A DNA stretch of 64,000 bases, taken from positions 1-64,000 of the forward strand of contig CALEBN010000041.1 in NCBI GenBank assembly GCA_937943045.1. The letters are read 5' to 3'. The stretch comes from an uncultured Collinsella sp. (GTDB lineage Bacteria; Actinomycetota; Coriobacteriia; Coriobacteriales; Coriobacteriaceae). The notes beneath the pieces are model-generated. The model saw only the letters and a list, made by a program, of their open reading frames with translations, made no database searches and was not told where the DNA came from. Below, in pieces: positions 9,074 to 17,175 of this stretch. Position numbers and translations under genes: made by a program. The first letter of the stretch is position 1. Every line of letters begins with the position of its first letter.

Positions 9074-10039
9074 CTACGAACGACGCGGCTCGGGAACCAC
9101 GAGCCTATCGGGGCTCGCGCCCTCGGCATCCATCAGGCTCACGTAGCGAATCGACGGATCCCCATACATCGCGTAGTAATAATTGCCCGTGCGCGCGCTA
9201 AAGCATCCGGTGTAGATAGTCTTCTCGAACTTGCCATCGCCCATCCTGGACGCCCCCTCGATCATCACCACGCCCTCGAGCGAGCGGAACATGCGGACGA
9301 CGTTTTCGGTCTCGCTCTCCTTTTGCGGGTAATTGGCATTGAGGTACGCCGCCTTTACAAAACGGCTCGGCGAATAGCAGTCACCCGGAATACCGCGCAT
9401 GCCGGCACCCGCACCATAGGGCTTGAGCTCGGCGCCACGCCATGTCGCCGTCTGCGGAAAATCGCTTGTGGCCGTGATATAGGTGCGCAGGTTTTCCATG
9501 TGCCACGGGAAGGTGGGCTGATTGGCAAGGGTGTCGACCGGATCGTCGTATACATGCAGGCCGTCAGCCATCATCTCGACCACGATGCTACGCTGGCTGT
9601 CGCCGATAATCCAATGGAGCAGCGACACGCCCAGCCCCTCTCCGGCAGATTTGGCGACAATCACCGTGTCGCGCAGCGCGGCCTCGACCTCATCGACCGT
9701 CGAGAACGTCGCTGCCACCCACAGGGGAAACTCATAGGCTGCGATATTGGTCTTGCCGTCGACAGGGTCCTCGGCATACTCGGCATAACCCGGGAAATTG
9801 AGACCCGCCACGGCGAGGCCCGCATCGTTGCCGCAGTCGAAGAACATGGGATAGTTCTTGTAATCGATGCACATACCGATCACCGCGTGTGCCGCTGTCG
9901 CGTCGTCGATAAACGAATACGGAATGTGAAACCCGCGAGGCATCACGCGAACCTGTTGGCCATAGTCAAAGCTCCAGTCGAGGTTGCGGCCTAGATACAT
10001 GTGGCCGGAATTATCGGTAAATCGAATGCTCGTACACAT
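9074..10039 (-). CDS. bsh: Bile salt hydrolase / choloylglycine hydrolase
   Basis: 321 residues. The start at 10039 is set by chemistry and by the ribosome site: Cys2 (MCTSIRF) must become the N-terminal nucleophile after Met removal, and AGGAGG lies five bases upstream. The active-site set of the Ntn hydrolase family is present: Cys2, Arg18 and Asp21 in GRNLDW, Asn81 in GLNFPG, Asn173 in ANQPTFPWH, and the Arg of SPSRFV. The enzyme deconjugates glycine- and taurine-linked bile acids, in the cytoplasm since there is no signal peptide. Penicillin V acylase activity is the alternative within the family; the gut-actinobacterial context favours bile salts. Confidence 0.9.
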   Translation of the reverse strand: MCTSIRFTDNSGHMYLGRNLDWSFDYGQQVRVMPRGFHIPYSFIDDATAAHAVIGMCIDYKNYPMFFDCGNDAGLAVAGLNFPGYAEYAEDPVDGKTNIAAYEFPLWVAATFSTVDEVEAALRDTVIVAKSAGEGLGVSLLHWIIGDSQRSIVVEMMADGLHVYDDPVDTLANQPTFPWHMENLRTYITATSDFPQTATWRGAELKPYGAGAGMRGIPGDCYSPSRFVKAAYLNANYPQKESETENVVRMFRSLEGVVMIEGASRMGDGKFEKTIYTGCFSARTGNYYYAMYGDPSIRYVSLMDAEGASPDRLVVPEPRRS

Positions 10040-10105
10040 AGCGCCTCCTAGCTTCACGTTCTTGCTAATCTCATTGTCACCAATCAAAGAGGCGCTAAAC
10101 ACAAA

Positions 10106-10139
10106 AGCCCGGACATGACAACAATGTCACGCCCGGGCT
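10106..10139 (-). terminator. Hairpin terminator for the 10284-10703 gene
   Basis: AGCCCGG at 10106-10112 pairs with CCGGGCT at 10133-10139, with an inner TGACA/TGTCA stem; on the minus strand it is followed by TTTGTGTTT. It ends the leftward deformylase-like transcript before bsh. Confidence 0.65.
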
Positions 10140-10176
10140 ATTCAAGCAGGATAAACTCAACCAAGTTAACCCCGCA

Positions 10177-10290
10177 GGTCGTCTAAGGGGTCAAAGTGCC
10201 GCAGATTGCCACGAAAGAGGAGCGAAGCGTACTTAAGGTACGCGAGCGACGATTGAGCGGCAAGGTGCGGTGCTTTGATCCCCTTAGACC
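10177..10290. repeat. Long nested inverted repeat over the 3' end of the deformylase-like gene
   Basis: GTCTAAGGGGTCAAAG at 10181-10196 is matched inversely by CTTTGATCCCCTTAGAC at 10273-10289 with one bulged base. Inside are TGCCGC/GCGGCA arms (10198-10203 and 10257-10262) and a central GCGTAC-TTAAG-GTACGC hairpin at 10227-10243. The right arm contains the stop codon at 10284-10286. It can fold into one cruciform or long RNA hairpin and looks like a dispersed palindromic element. Confidence 0.7.
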
Positions 10291-10703
10291 AACTTGCCGA
10301 GGCAGTGGTCGATCATATGCTGGATCATCTGTGCCTCGAAGCCGACGAAGTCCTGCTTGCGCTCGCGCATCTTGCCGTCGACGATCACGTCATAAGCGAC
10401 CTTGCACTTGATATAGCGCGTGGACTTGGTGACCTCCTCGTGCGTCAGGCAGCTCTCCTCCATCTTGCTGGCGCCCAGGCCAAACACCAGACGGGGGTTG
10501 TAGAGCACGTGGGGCTCGCCGGCGTCGTCCAGGTAGACGCAGACCTTCTTGGTAACGCCAATCTGGTTAGCGGCAAGGCAGCCGGCATCGTCGAGCGACT
10601 TAATGGTATCGATCAGGTCCTGAGCAACCGACTCGTCCTCGACGGTCGCAACCTCGCAACGCTGGGACAGGATAGCCTCGTCGTGGCAAAGCTCTTTAAT
10701 CAT
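10284..10703 (-). CDS. Peptide deformylase-like protein with catalytic Glu replaced by Met
   Basis: 139 residues; the start at 10703 (MIKELCHDE) is chosen because GGAGG lies five bases upstream. Motif 1 is intact (GCLAANQIG), motif 2 reads ESCLT instead of EGCLS but keeps the metal-binding Cys, and motif 3 reads QHMIDH. Both His ligands remain, but the general-base Glu of HExxH is Met. The protein should bind metal yet lack normal deformylase chemistry. Its size and MIK start match the paralogue at 2548-2958, which lost a different residue. A regulatory or peptide-binding role is possible; no function assigned. Confidence 0.8.
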   Translation of the reverse strand: MIKELCHDEAILSQRCEVATVEDESVAQDLIDTIKSLDDAGCLAANQIGVTKKVCVYLDDAGEPHVLYNPRLVFGLGASKMEESCLTHEEVTKSTRYIKCKVAYDVIVDGKMRERKQDFVGFEAQMIQHMIDHCLGKLV

Positions 10704-10896
10704 ACGTTCCTCCATAGGGGTCGTTGTAACCGCTTAAGTATACGGTACCCACACATTTTCATGCGAAAAATACCGTCCGTCTGCTACAAAGCGCCGAACA
10801 TCAACATGCGAGGAACAACAGCGTCGTAAAGGGGCTATAGTGAGAACGTTCGTGTCAATCGGCCTAAACTCGGGGCCGAACAAGGAAAGGGTATGC

Positions 10897-12210
10897 ATGG
10901 ACGAACTTTTTCACGTCAGTGAGCGCAAGTCCACAATCGGGACCGAACTTCGCGCTGGACTGACAACATTCCTGGCGATGGCCTACATCATCGCCGTCAA
11001 CCCTGCGGTGCTCTCGGGCGCCGGCATCGATGCGGGAGCGCTCGCCTGCGCCACCTGCCTGGGCGCCGGCATCATGACCATCTGCATGGGCATCTTCGCA
11101 AACCGCCCGCTCGCCTGCGCGTCGGGTCTGGGCATCAACGCCATGATCGCGGGCATCGCCACCACCATGTGCGGCGGCGACTGGCACGTTGCCATGAGCG
11201 TTATCTTCCTCGAGGGTATCGTCATCTTGCTGCTCGTCCTGTGCGGCCTGCGCGAGGCCATTATGGACGCCATCCCCGTGGTCCTGCGCCACGCCATCTC
11301 GGTTGGCTTGGGCCTGTTCATCGCCATGATCGGCCTGTGCGACGCCGGCATCATCACCGCTGGCGCCGGTACGCTCGTCGGCCTGGGCGACATCGCCTCC
11401 CCCACCTTTATCGTCGGCATCATCTCCATCGTCGTGACGGTTGCCCTGGCTTCCCGCAACGTGCCGGGCTCGCTGCTCATCGGCATCATCATCGCCGTTA
11501 TCGCCGGTATCCCGCTGGGCGTCACCCATGCGCCCGAGGGCCTCATCGCTCCGCTCGACTTCTCGACCTTTGGCGCCCCGTTTGCCAGCACCGCTGATGG
11601 CAACATGGCCATCGTGAAGGTTCTGACCGACCCGATGCTGCTCGTCGTTGCCTTCTCGCTGCTCATGAGCGACTTCTTCGACACCATGGGCACCGCGATG
11701 GCCGTCGCCAAGCAGGGCGAGTTCTTGACCGAGGACGGCAATGTCGAGGACATCCGCCCCATCCTGGTCGTCGACTCCGTGGCCGCTGCTGCCGGTGGCT
11801 TTATGGGCGTCTCCTCCATCACCACCTTCGTCGAGTCCACCTCTGGCGCTGCCGACGGTGGCCGCACGGGCCTCACCTCCGTCACCACCGGCGTGCTGTT
11901 CATTCTCGCCGCGTTCTTCTCCCCCATCGTCACCATCGTTTCCAGTGCCGCCACCTGCGGTGCTCTGGTCTACGTCGGCTACCTCATGATGAGCGAGGCC
12001 TCCGAGATCGACTGGTCCGACGTGTCGCAGGGTTTCCCGGCGTTCATGATTGTCGCCGGCGTGCCCTTCACCTACTCCATCTCTGCCGGAATCGGCCTGG
12101 GCTTTATCGCCTACGTGATCGTCGCGCTCTTTAAGGGCGAGGCCTCCAAGATCAAGCCGCTCATGTGGATCGCAGCCCTTGCCTTCCTCGTCTACTTCTT
12201 TGTAGCGTAA
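10897..12210 (+). CDS. Guanine/hypoxanthine permease, AzgA/PbuG-like
   Basis: 437 residues, start at 10897 (MDELFHVSERK) after AAGGAAAGG. AzgA-type features: N-terminal ELRAGLTTFLAMAYIIAVNP, then ASGLGINAMIAG, and the conserved LLMSDFFDTMGTAMAVAKQG segment. It should import hypoxanthine, guanine or adenine with protons. About twelve membrane helices are visible. No purine riboswitch was seen upstream. The last 15 codons are duplicated downstream at 14205-14249 as a scar of a tandem duplication. Confidence 0.88.
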   Translation: MDELFHVSERKSTIGTELRAGLTTFLAMAYIIAVNPAVLSGAGIDAGALACATCLGAGIMTICMGIFANRPLACASGLGINAMIAGIATTMCGGDWHVAMSVIFLEGIVILLLVLCGLREAIMDAIPVVLRHAISVGLGLFIAMIGLCDAGIITAGAGTLVGLGDIASPTFIVGIISIVVTVALASRNVPGSLLIGIIIAVIAGIPLGVTHAPEGLIAPLDFSTFGAPFASTADGNMAIVKVLTDPMLLVVAFSLLMSDFFDTMGTAMAVAKQGEFLTEDGNVEDIRPILVVDSVAAAAGGFMGVSSITTFVESTSGAADGGRTGLTSVTTGVLFILAAFFSPIVTIVSSAATCGALVYVGYLMMSEASEIDWSDVSQGFPAFMIVAGVPFTYSISAGIGLGFIAYVIVALFKGEASKIKPLMWIAALAFLVYFFVA

Positions 12211-12236
12211 CGGCAAAGCTGCCAAAGCAGAACACC

Positions 12237-12276
12237 AAAGCGCGGGGTCGCATCGAGCGGCTCCGCGCTTTTTTTA
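12237..12276 (+). terminator. Terminator of the purine permease gene
   Basis: AAAGCGCGG at 12237-12245 pairs with CCGCGCTTT near 12262-12270 and is followed by a long T run. A near copy lies at 14276-14310 as part of the tandem duplication. Confidence 0.85.
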
Positions 12277-12325
12277 AAGCCAGGCAACGCACGGACGCGC
12301 GATGTATTGCTTCCCAAGTTTTGGA

Positions 12326-12415
12326 CATTTTGCCCTCCAAACGGCACTACCGCCGGCTACATCCTGCAGATATGCTGGGCTTAATCGCATAGGCCCTATG
12401 AGGATGGGAGTAACC
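12326..12415 (+). promoter_or_regulatory. Conserved leader of surface-protein gene, copy A
   Basis: This 90-bp segment from CATTTTGCCCTCCAAACGGC to the start codon is nearly repeated at 14364-14453, including GGCACTACCGCCGGC, ATAGGCCCTATGAG and GGGAG before ATG. It must hold the promoter or 5' leader. I could not match it to a known riboswitch. Confidence 0.55.
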
Positions 12416-14182
12416 ATGGCCGCCTTGTTCACGACCCCCAAGCGCAATGACAAAACCTCTGGAGCCCATTTTGTCGAGCCCGACGTGCGCCGTCGCACGC
12501 TGCTCGCACACGGCAGCTGGCGCCGCGTGACGCGCCGCATCGTTGTAGGCGCCGTATGCGCGCTTACGGTGAGCTCGCTGCTCATGCCGAGCGTCTCGTT
12601 CGCGGCCGAGTGGGTCAACGTCGGCGGCACTCAGTACAACACTGCAGCAGGCGACGAGGCCGGCACCTGGGCCTGGGACGGCGCCGACGATATGAAGCTC
12701 AACGGCTATAACGGCGGCGCGATCGAGGCAGCGGGCAAGCTCAACGTGAGCTACGAGGGCGACAACATCGTCACTAACGGCGACGGCCGCGGCATCAAGG
12801 TTAAGGATGGCGCGAACGAGAACGCCGAGCTTAATATTCAGGGCGACGCGTCCAGCACGCTCAACGTGACATCTTCTCGTGACGCCATCACTTCCGTCGG
12901 CAGCATCAACATCGACGGCGCTGGCACTGTCAACGCCACGAGCACCGAGCACGATGCCATCGATGCCGGGGGCGATGTCACCATCAAGGGCTCGGGAAAC
13001 GTTAACGCCACGGGCGATTCGGATGGCATCAGGGCCGACGGCAACATCACGATCGACAACAGCGGAACCGTCACCGCCAAGGCCACCGAGGATCAGGGTA
13101 TCGATGCTAACGAGAACCTCATCATAAAGGGCGGCGGCAAGGTAGAGGCAAGCTCTATCAAAGACAATGCGATTTGGGCCGACGGCAACATCGAGATCTC
13201 GGGTGGCAGCCAGGTCAAGGCAAGCTCCGAGGAAGACGCCGCCATCGACGGTAAAAACAGCCTCACGGTCACGAACGCTTCCCTCAACGCAAGTGGCGTT
13301 GGGTATGGCATCTATGTCTACAAGGGCATCACGTTCGATGGCGCAACCGTAACGGTCCGTGCAAGTGCAGGGAACGATGAAGCCAGCGCCCTCTTCACCG
13401 ACGAGGACGACATCGTCATCAAGAACGGCTCGATCGTGGATGCGTTCGCAGAAGGCCAGTTCTCGACCGCAATCTCCACCAGAAACTACTACCCCAACGA
13501 AGCGGGTGGTCACATCTACATTAGTGACTCCGTTGTCAAGGCTATAGCCCGCTATGTCGAGTCCGGTAGCGACGGCCCCGATCACTACAGCAACGACCAA
13601 AGTGGCGCGGTCATTCCCGAGCATAGGGGCGTGAACATCGGCATCTTTGCCCGGACCAAGGAGGGCATCACGCCCGCGACCATCTCGATTGTCCGCAGTA
13701 AGGTCACAGCTGAGGGAGACACGGCGGCAATCTTCGCCCTTGCCGTGAGCGCGGACGGCGAGACAATCGGCACCATCGAGATCGAAGGCGCTCCCATCCA
13801 GACGCCCACAGGCGGCAAGGTCATTGACTATCGCAACAAAGAAGAGCTCAGCAACGGCGACATCTACGAAGCGGGTCAAACCATCGGCACGGGCGACGCC
13901 ACGGTCGACTCCCCCTACGACGAAGCTGTCGCCAAGAGCACGGTCATCGCGCCTCCCGAGGAGATCAAACCCGAGGAGAAGCCAGGCGAGACCAAGCCCG
14001 ATGGTTCCAAGTCCGAGGGCACGAAGACGACCAAGACCGTTGCAGTTGCAGCCACGGGAGCCAAGACCACCGGCAAGCTCGCGGCAACCGGCGACGCCTC
14101 GAACGCAGCCATCGTGGCAGCCGCCCTTGCAGGAACAGCCGCCATCGCCGCGGGCGCCGTGGTGAGCCGCAAGCGCTCGTAA
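12416..14182 (+). CDS. Repeat-rich cell-surface protein, copy A (beta-helix, LAATG sorting signal)
   Basis: 588 residues from the ATG at 12416 (GGGAG five bases upstream). An N-terminal signal peptide follows a twin-Arg stretch (RRVTRRIVVGAVCALT), with a likely cut in SFA-AEW. The middle is built of about 20-residue units alternating NINIDGAGTVNATS, VTIKGSGNVNATG and ITIDNSGTVTAKA, each with a recurring DAI/GI turn; these should form a parallel beta-helix, as in carbohydrate-binding Cthe_2159-like proteins. A Pro/Lys/Glu-rich stalk precedes the C-terminal LAATGD, a hydrophobic helix and KRS, the layout of a sortase substrate with a LAxTG motif. Copy B follows at 14454. Role in glycan or host binding is inference. 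Confidence 0.85.
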   Translation: MAALFTTPKRNDKTSGAHFVEPDVRRRTLLAHGSWRRVTRRIVVGAVCALTVSSLLMPSVSFAAEWVNVGGTQYNTAAGDEAGTWAWDGADDMKLNGYNGGAIEAAGKLNVSYEGDNIVTNGDGRGIKVKDGANENAELNIQGDASSTLNVTSSRDAITSVGSINIDGAGTVNATSTEHDAIDAGGDVTIKGSGNVNATGDSDGIRADGNITIDNSGTVTAKATEDQGIDANENLIIKGGGKVEASSIKDNAIWADGNIEISGGSQVKASSEEDAAIDGKNSLTVTNASLNASGVGYGIYVYKGITFDGATVTVRASAGNDEASALFTDEDDIVIKNGSIVDAFAEGQFSTAISTRNYYPNEAGGHIYISDSVVKAIARYVESGSDGPDHYSNDQSGAVIPEHRGVNIGIFARTKEGITPATISIVRSKVTAEGDTAAIFALAVSADGETIGTIEIEGAPIQTPTGGKVIDYRNKEELSNGDIYEAGQTIGTGDATVDSPYDEAVAKSTVIAPPEEIKPEEKPGETKPDGSKSEGTKTTKTVAVAATGAKTTGKLAATGDASNAAIVAAALAGTAAIAAGAVVSRKRS

Positions 14183-14204
14183 ACACTTTTTCGCACGGGA
14201 CGGG

Positions 14205-14249
14205 TGGATCGCGGCCCTTGCCTTCCTCGTCTACTTCTTCGTAGCGTAA
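14205..14249 (+). pseudogene. Duplicated 3' end of the purine permease gene
   Basis: This 45-bp stretch encodes WIAALAFLVYFFVA and a stop, matching the last 14 codons plus stop of the permease ending at 12210. It lies 25-70 bp past copy A and has no start of its own. It marks the junction of a tandem duplication with a unit of about 2.04 kb. Confidence 0.85.
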
Positions 14250-14275
14250 GGGCAAGGCTGCAAAAGCTGAACAAT

Positions 14276-14310
14276 AAAGCGCGGAGTCGCCATGCGGCCC
14301 CGCGCTTTTC
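14276..14310 (+). terminator. Duplicated terminator between the surface-protein genes
   Basis: AAAGCGCGG at 14276-14284 pairs with CCGCGCTTT at 14300-14308, followed by TCTTTT. It is the second copy of the terminator at 12237-12276 and now separates the two surface-protein genes. Confidence 0.8.
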
Positions 14311-14363
14311 TTTTAGCGCCGGTCCCTGCGCCAGCGTGCGGCCTATTTCTCCCCCATTTTGGC

Positions 14364-14453
14364 CATTTTGCCCTCCAAACGGCACTACCGCCGGCAACAT
14401 CCAGTAGATACGCTGAATCTAGTCGTATAGGCCCTATGAGAACGGGAGCAACC
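14364..14453 (+). promoter_or_regulatory. Conserved leader of surface-protein gene, copy B
   Basis: Second copy of the leader at 12326-12415. The core CATTTTGCCCTCCAAACGGC and ATAGGCCCTATGAG are kept while flanking bases differ, so both copies probably drive transcription. Confidence 0.55.
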
Positions 14454-16238
14454 ATGGCAGCCTTGTTCACGACCCCCAAACGCAATGACACTACCGCCGG
14501 AACCCATGTTGCCGAACCCGACGTTCGCCGTCGCATAGGACTCGCGCACGGCAGCTGGCGCCGCGTGACGCGCCGCATCGTCGCGGGCGCCGTGTGCGCG
14601 CTCACGGTGAGCTCGCTGCTCATGCCGAGCGTCTCGCTCGCAGCGGAATGGGTCAAGGTCGGCGGCAACAAGTACAACACCGCGGCGAGCGACGAGGCCG
14701 GTACCTGGTCGTGGGACGGCGCCGACGACTTGAAGCTCAATAACTATAACGGCGGCGAGATCCAGGCCGCAGGCAAGCTCAACGTGAATTACTCGGGAAC
14801 CAACATCGTCACTGCCGAATGGATCGAAAGCATCAACGTTTCTCATGGCACTAACGAGAATGCCGAGCTCAATATCCAAGGCGACGAGGGCGGCACGCTC
14901 AGCGTGACATCTACTGAGGACGCTATCCTCTCCACGGGTAATATCAACATCGACGGAGCCGGATCCATCAACGCCACGAGCACTGGGTTTGATGCCATCA
15001 ATGCCGGAGGTGATCTCGCTATCAAAGGTTCGGGCAACGTCAACGCCACGGGTGCATCGGATGGCATCAGGGCAAACGGCAATATCACGATTGACGACAG
15101 CGGAGCCGTCACCGCCAGGGCTACCAAGGACAAGGGTATTGGAGCCGACAAGAACCTCACCATCAAGGGTGGCGGGACGGTCGAGGCAAGCTCAGCCGAT
15201 GGTGAGGCCCTTTGGAGCGGTGGCAATATCAACATCTCGGACGGCAGCCAGGTCAAGGCAAGCTCCGAGAAAGACGCTGCCGTCGAGGCCAAGGGCAGCC
15301 TCGCAGCCACAAACGCCTCCCTCAACGTAAACGGTGTTGAATATGGCGTCTATGCCCACAAGGGCATCACCCTCGATCATGCAAACGTGACGGTCCGTGC
15401 AAGTAAAGGCAGATACGGTGGCGCCAACGCCCTCTTCACCTACCAGGACGACATCGTCGTCAAGAACGGCTCCACCGTGGACGCGTTTGCGGAAGGCGAG
15501 GTTTCGGCTGCATTCTCCACCAGAAACGATCGACCCAACGAGAAGGGCGGCCACATCTACATCAGCGACTCCGTTGTCAAGGCCATAGCCCGCTATGTCG
15601 AGAACGGCGACGGCCCCATCCCCTACAGCGAAAACCAAGATGGCGAGACGAGGCGCGAACCCCAAGGCGAGAACATCGGCATCATCGCCCAGACCAGCGA
15701 GGGCGTCACACCCGCAGTCATCTCGATCATCCGCAGCAAGGTAACGGCCGAAGGAGATACAGCGGCAATCTTTGCCCGTGCCATGAGCGCTGACGGCAAG
15801 ACAATCGGCACCATCAAGATTGAGAACGCCGCCATCCAGACGCCCGAAGGCGGCAAGGTCATTGACTATCGCAAGCTCCGTGACGACATCTACGAGGCAG
15901 GCCAAGCCATCGGCACGGGCGACGCCACGGTCGACTCCCTCTATATCAAAGCAGTCGCCAAAAGTACGACCATCGCACCTACCGAGGTAGCCAAGCCGGA
16001 AGACCCCAAGCCCGACGAGACCAAGCCCGCAGAAAGCAAGCCCGCGGAGTCCAAGCAGAACCCCAAGCCTGAGGGCTCAAAGCCGACCAAGGCCGTTGCG
16101 GCTTCAACCACGAAAGCCAAGACTACCGGCGTGCTCGCGGCAACCGGCGACACCTCGGGTGCGGCCATCGTGGCAACCGTCCTTGCGGGAACAGCCGCTA
16201 TCGCCGCAGGCACCATGGCGAGCCGTAAGCGTTCTTAG
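14454..16238 (+). CDS. Repeat-rich cell-surface protein, copy B
   Basis: 594 residues, tandem paralogue of the gene at 12416 with the same order: arginine-rich signal peptide ending SLA-AEW, beta-helical repeats (GSINATS, GNVNATG, GAVTARA), a region with ISDSVVKAIARYVE, a Lys/Pro/Glu stalk, then LAATGD, membrane helix and KRS. Signal peptide, repeat core and sorting signal are well kept. The segments facing outward and the stalk differ (AESKPAESKQNPKPE here), as expected for duplicated surface antigens that diverge. The LAxTG motif fits class E sortases of high-GC Gram-positives. No sortase gene is in this window. Confidence 0.85.
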   Translation: MAALFTTPKRNDTTAGTHVAEPDVRRRIGLAHGSWRRVTRRIVAGAVCALTVSSLLMPSVSLAAEWVKVGGNKYNTAASDEAGTWSWDGADDLKLNNYNGGEIQAAGKLNVNYSGTNIVTAEWIESINVSHGTNENAELNIQGDEGGTLSVTSTEDAILSTGNINIDGAGSINATSTGFDAINAGGDLAIKGSGNVNATGASDGIRANGNITIDDSGAVTARATKDKGIGADKNLTIKGGGTVEASSADGEALWSGGNINISDGSQVKASSEKDAAVEAKGSLAATNASLNVNGVEYGVYAHKGITLDHANVTVRASKGRYGGANALFTYQDDIVVKNGSTVDAFAEGEVSAAFSTRNDRPNEKGGHIYISDSVVKAIARYVENGDGPIPYSENQDGETRREPQGENIGIIAQTSEGVTPAVISIIRSKVTAEGDTAAIFARAMSADGKTIGTIKIENAAIQTPEGGKVIDYRKLRDDIYEAGQAIGTGDATVDSLYIKAVAKSTTIAPTEVAKPEDPKPDETKPAESKPAESKQNPKPEGSKPTKAVAASTTKAKTTGVLAATGDTSGAAIVATVLAGTAAIAAGTMASRKRS

Positions 16239-16295
16239 ACGCCTCTGCGCACATGGCAGCTCCCGCGAAGGCCCCGAGCCCCAGCACCGTTTAAC

Positions 16296-16334
16296 AACGC
16301 CACCGCCGAGCTCCCCTCCGGCGGTGGCGTTTTC
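16296..16334 (+). terminator. Terminator after surface-protein copy B
   Basis: AACGCCACCGCC at 16296-16307 pairs with GGCGGTGGCGTT at 16320-16331 and is followed by TT. Confidence 0.85.
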
Positions 16335-16445
16335 CATATGCGTCCGCAGGGGATGCACGAGATTGTCTTTGGTCTAGCCCAACCGGCATACGCTGGCGTG
16401 CGACAATTGGGGCTGCCGATATCACAACACTGAGAGAAGCCCGTC

Positions 16446-17111
16446 ATGGAAGCGCATCAAAAGCAGACAACCGTTTATTCGAATCATACGGAAAGCGCGC
16501 CTGTCATCTACCTTCCTGTGGTCGTGGGCGACGGCAGCGAGGTTTATAAGTGTTGCCGAGAGCTCGACTGTCCGCCATTCGCCCTCGTCACCATTGGCGG
16601 GCTCGATTGGAATCGCGAGCTGAGCCCCTGGGCATGCGACGGGACCGTACGCGATGCCGAGCCTTTCGGCGGCCAAGCTGCCGGTTTTCTTGATGAGCTG
16701 CTGAATCAGATAATCCCCCAGGTGGAGTCATCGCTTCCTCAGCCGCCCACCTGGCGCGGCATTGCCGGTTATTCGCTAGCGGGCCTCTTTTCGCTTTGGG
16801 CCCCCTGGCAGACCGATGCCTTTGACCGCGTCGCAAGCGCATCGGGATCCCTGTGGTTTCCTGGCTTTATCGACTATGCGCACGAGCACGCGATGGCAGT
16901 TACGCCCGACGCCGTCTACCTGTCACTCGGCAAAAAGGAAACCAAGACGCCCAACCGCATGATGCGGCATGTACTCGACGACACGCGCGCGATGGAAGCG
17001 TTGCTCGTCGAGCGCGGCATTCCAACAACGCTGGAGCTCAACCCCGGCAATCACTTTGCCCAAACCGACTTGCGCATGGCCCGCGGCATCCACTGGATAC
17101 TGACGCAATAA
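16446..17111 (+). CDS. Alpha/beta-hydrolase esterase
   Basis: 221 residues. The nucleophile elbow GYSLAGLFSLW near residue 108 and a late His in NPGNHFAQTD fit an alpha/beta-hydrolase of the enterochelin esterase-like group (COG2819). VASASGSLWFPGF after the elbow is typical of that group. No signal peptide, so it is cytoplasmic. The natural ester is unknown. It stands alone between two terminators. Confidence 0.8.
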   Translation: MEAHQKQTTVYSNHTESAPVIYLPVVVGDGSEVYKCCRELDCPPFALVTIGGLDWNRELSPWACDGTVRDAEPFGGQAAGFLDELLNQIIPQVESSLPQPPTWRGIAGYSLAGLFSLWAPWQTDAFDRVASASGSLWFPGFIDYAHEHAMAVTPDAVYLSLGKKETKTPNRMMRHVLDDTRAMEALLVERGIPTTLELNPGNHFAQTDLRMARGIHWILTQ

Positions 17112-17151
17112 AAATGGCGCCCACGCGTGCAATACGCATGGGCGCCATTTA
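17112..17151. terminator. Bidirectional terminator
   Basis: AAATGGCGCCCA (17112-17124) pairs with TGGGCGCCATTT (17139-17150); A and T runs flank both sides, serving the convergent esterase and uracil permease genes. Confidence 0.85.
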
Positions 17152-17175
17152 TTTTGTTTTAGCTGAACGCAGCTG

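Noticed and set aside
10740..10896. Purine riboswitch before the guanine/hypoxanthine permease
   Set aside because: No TATA...ATGG/CCGTAAA-type aptamer core or three-way junction could be recognised.
10864..12225. 453-codon minus-strand frame opposite the purine permease
   Set aside because: Composition is Gly/Asp/His-rich without a fold; the plus strand encodes a clear AzgA permease.
12326..12415. c-di-GMP riboswitch in the conserved surface-protein leader
   Set aside because: Some words (CCAAACGGC, CCGCCGGC) resemble fragments, but the GEMM core order is missing; left as an unexplained conserved leader.
12347..13879. 510-codon minus-strand frame opposite surface protein A
   Set aside because: Mirror of the repeat-rich coding strand; Val/Asp-rich composition and no start signals. 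The plus-strand protein has a signal peptide and sorting signal.
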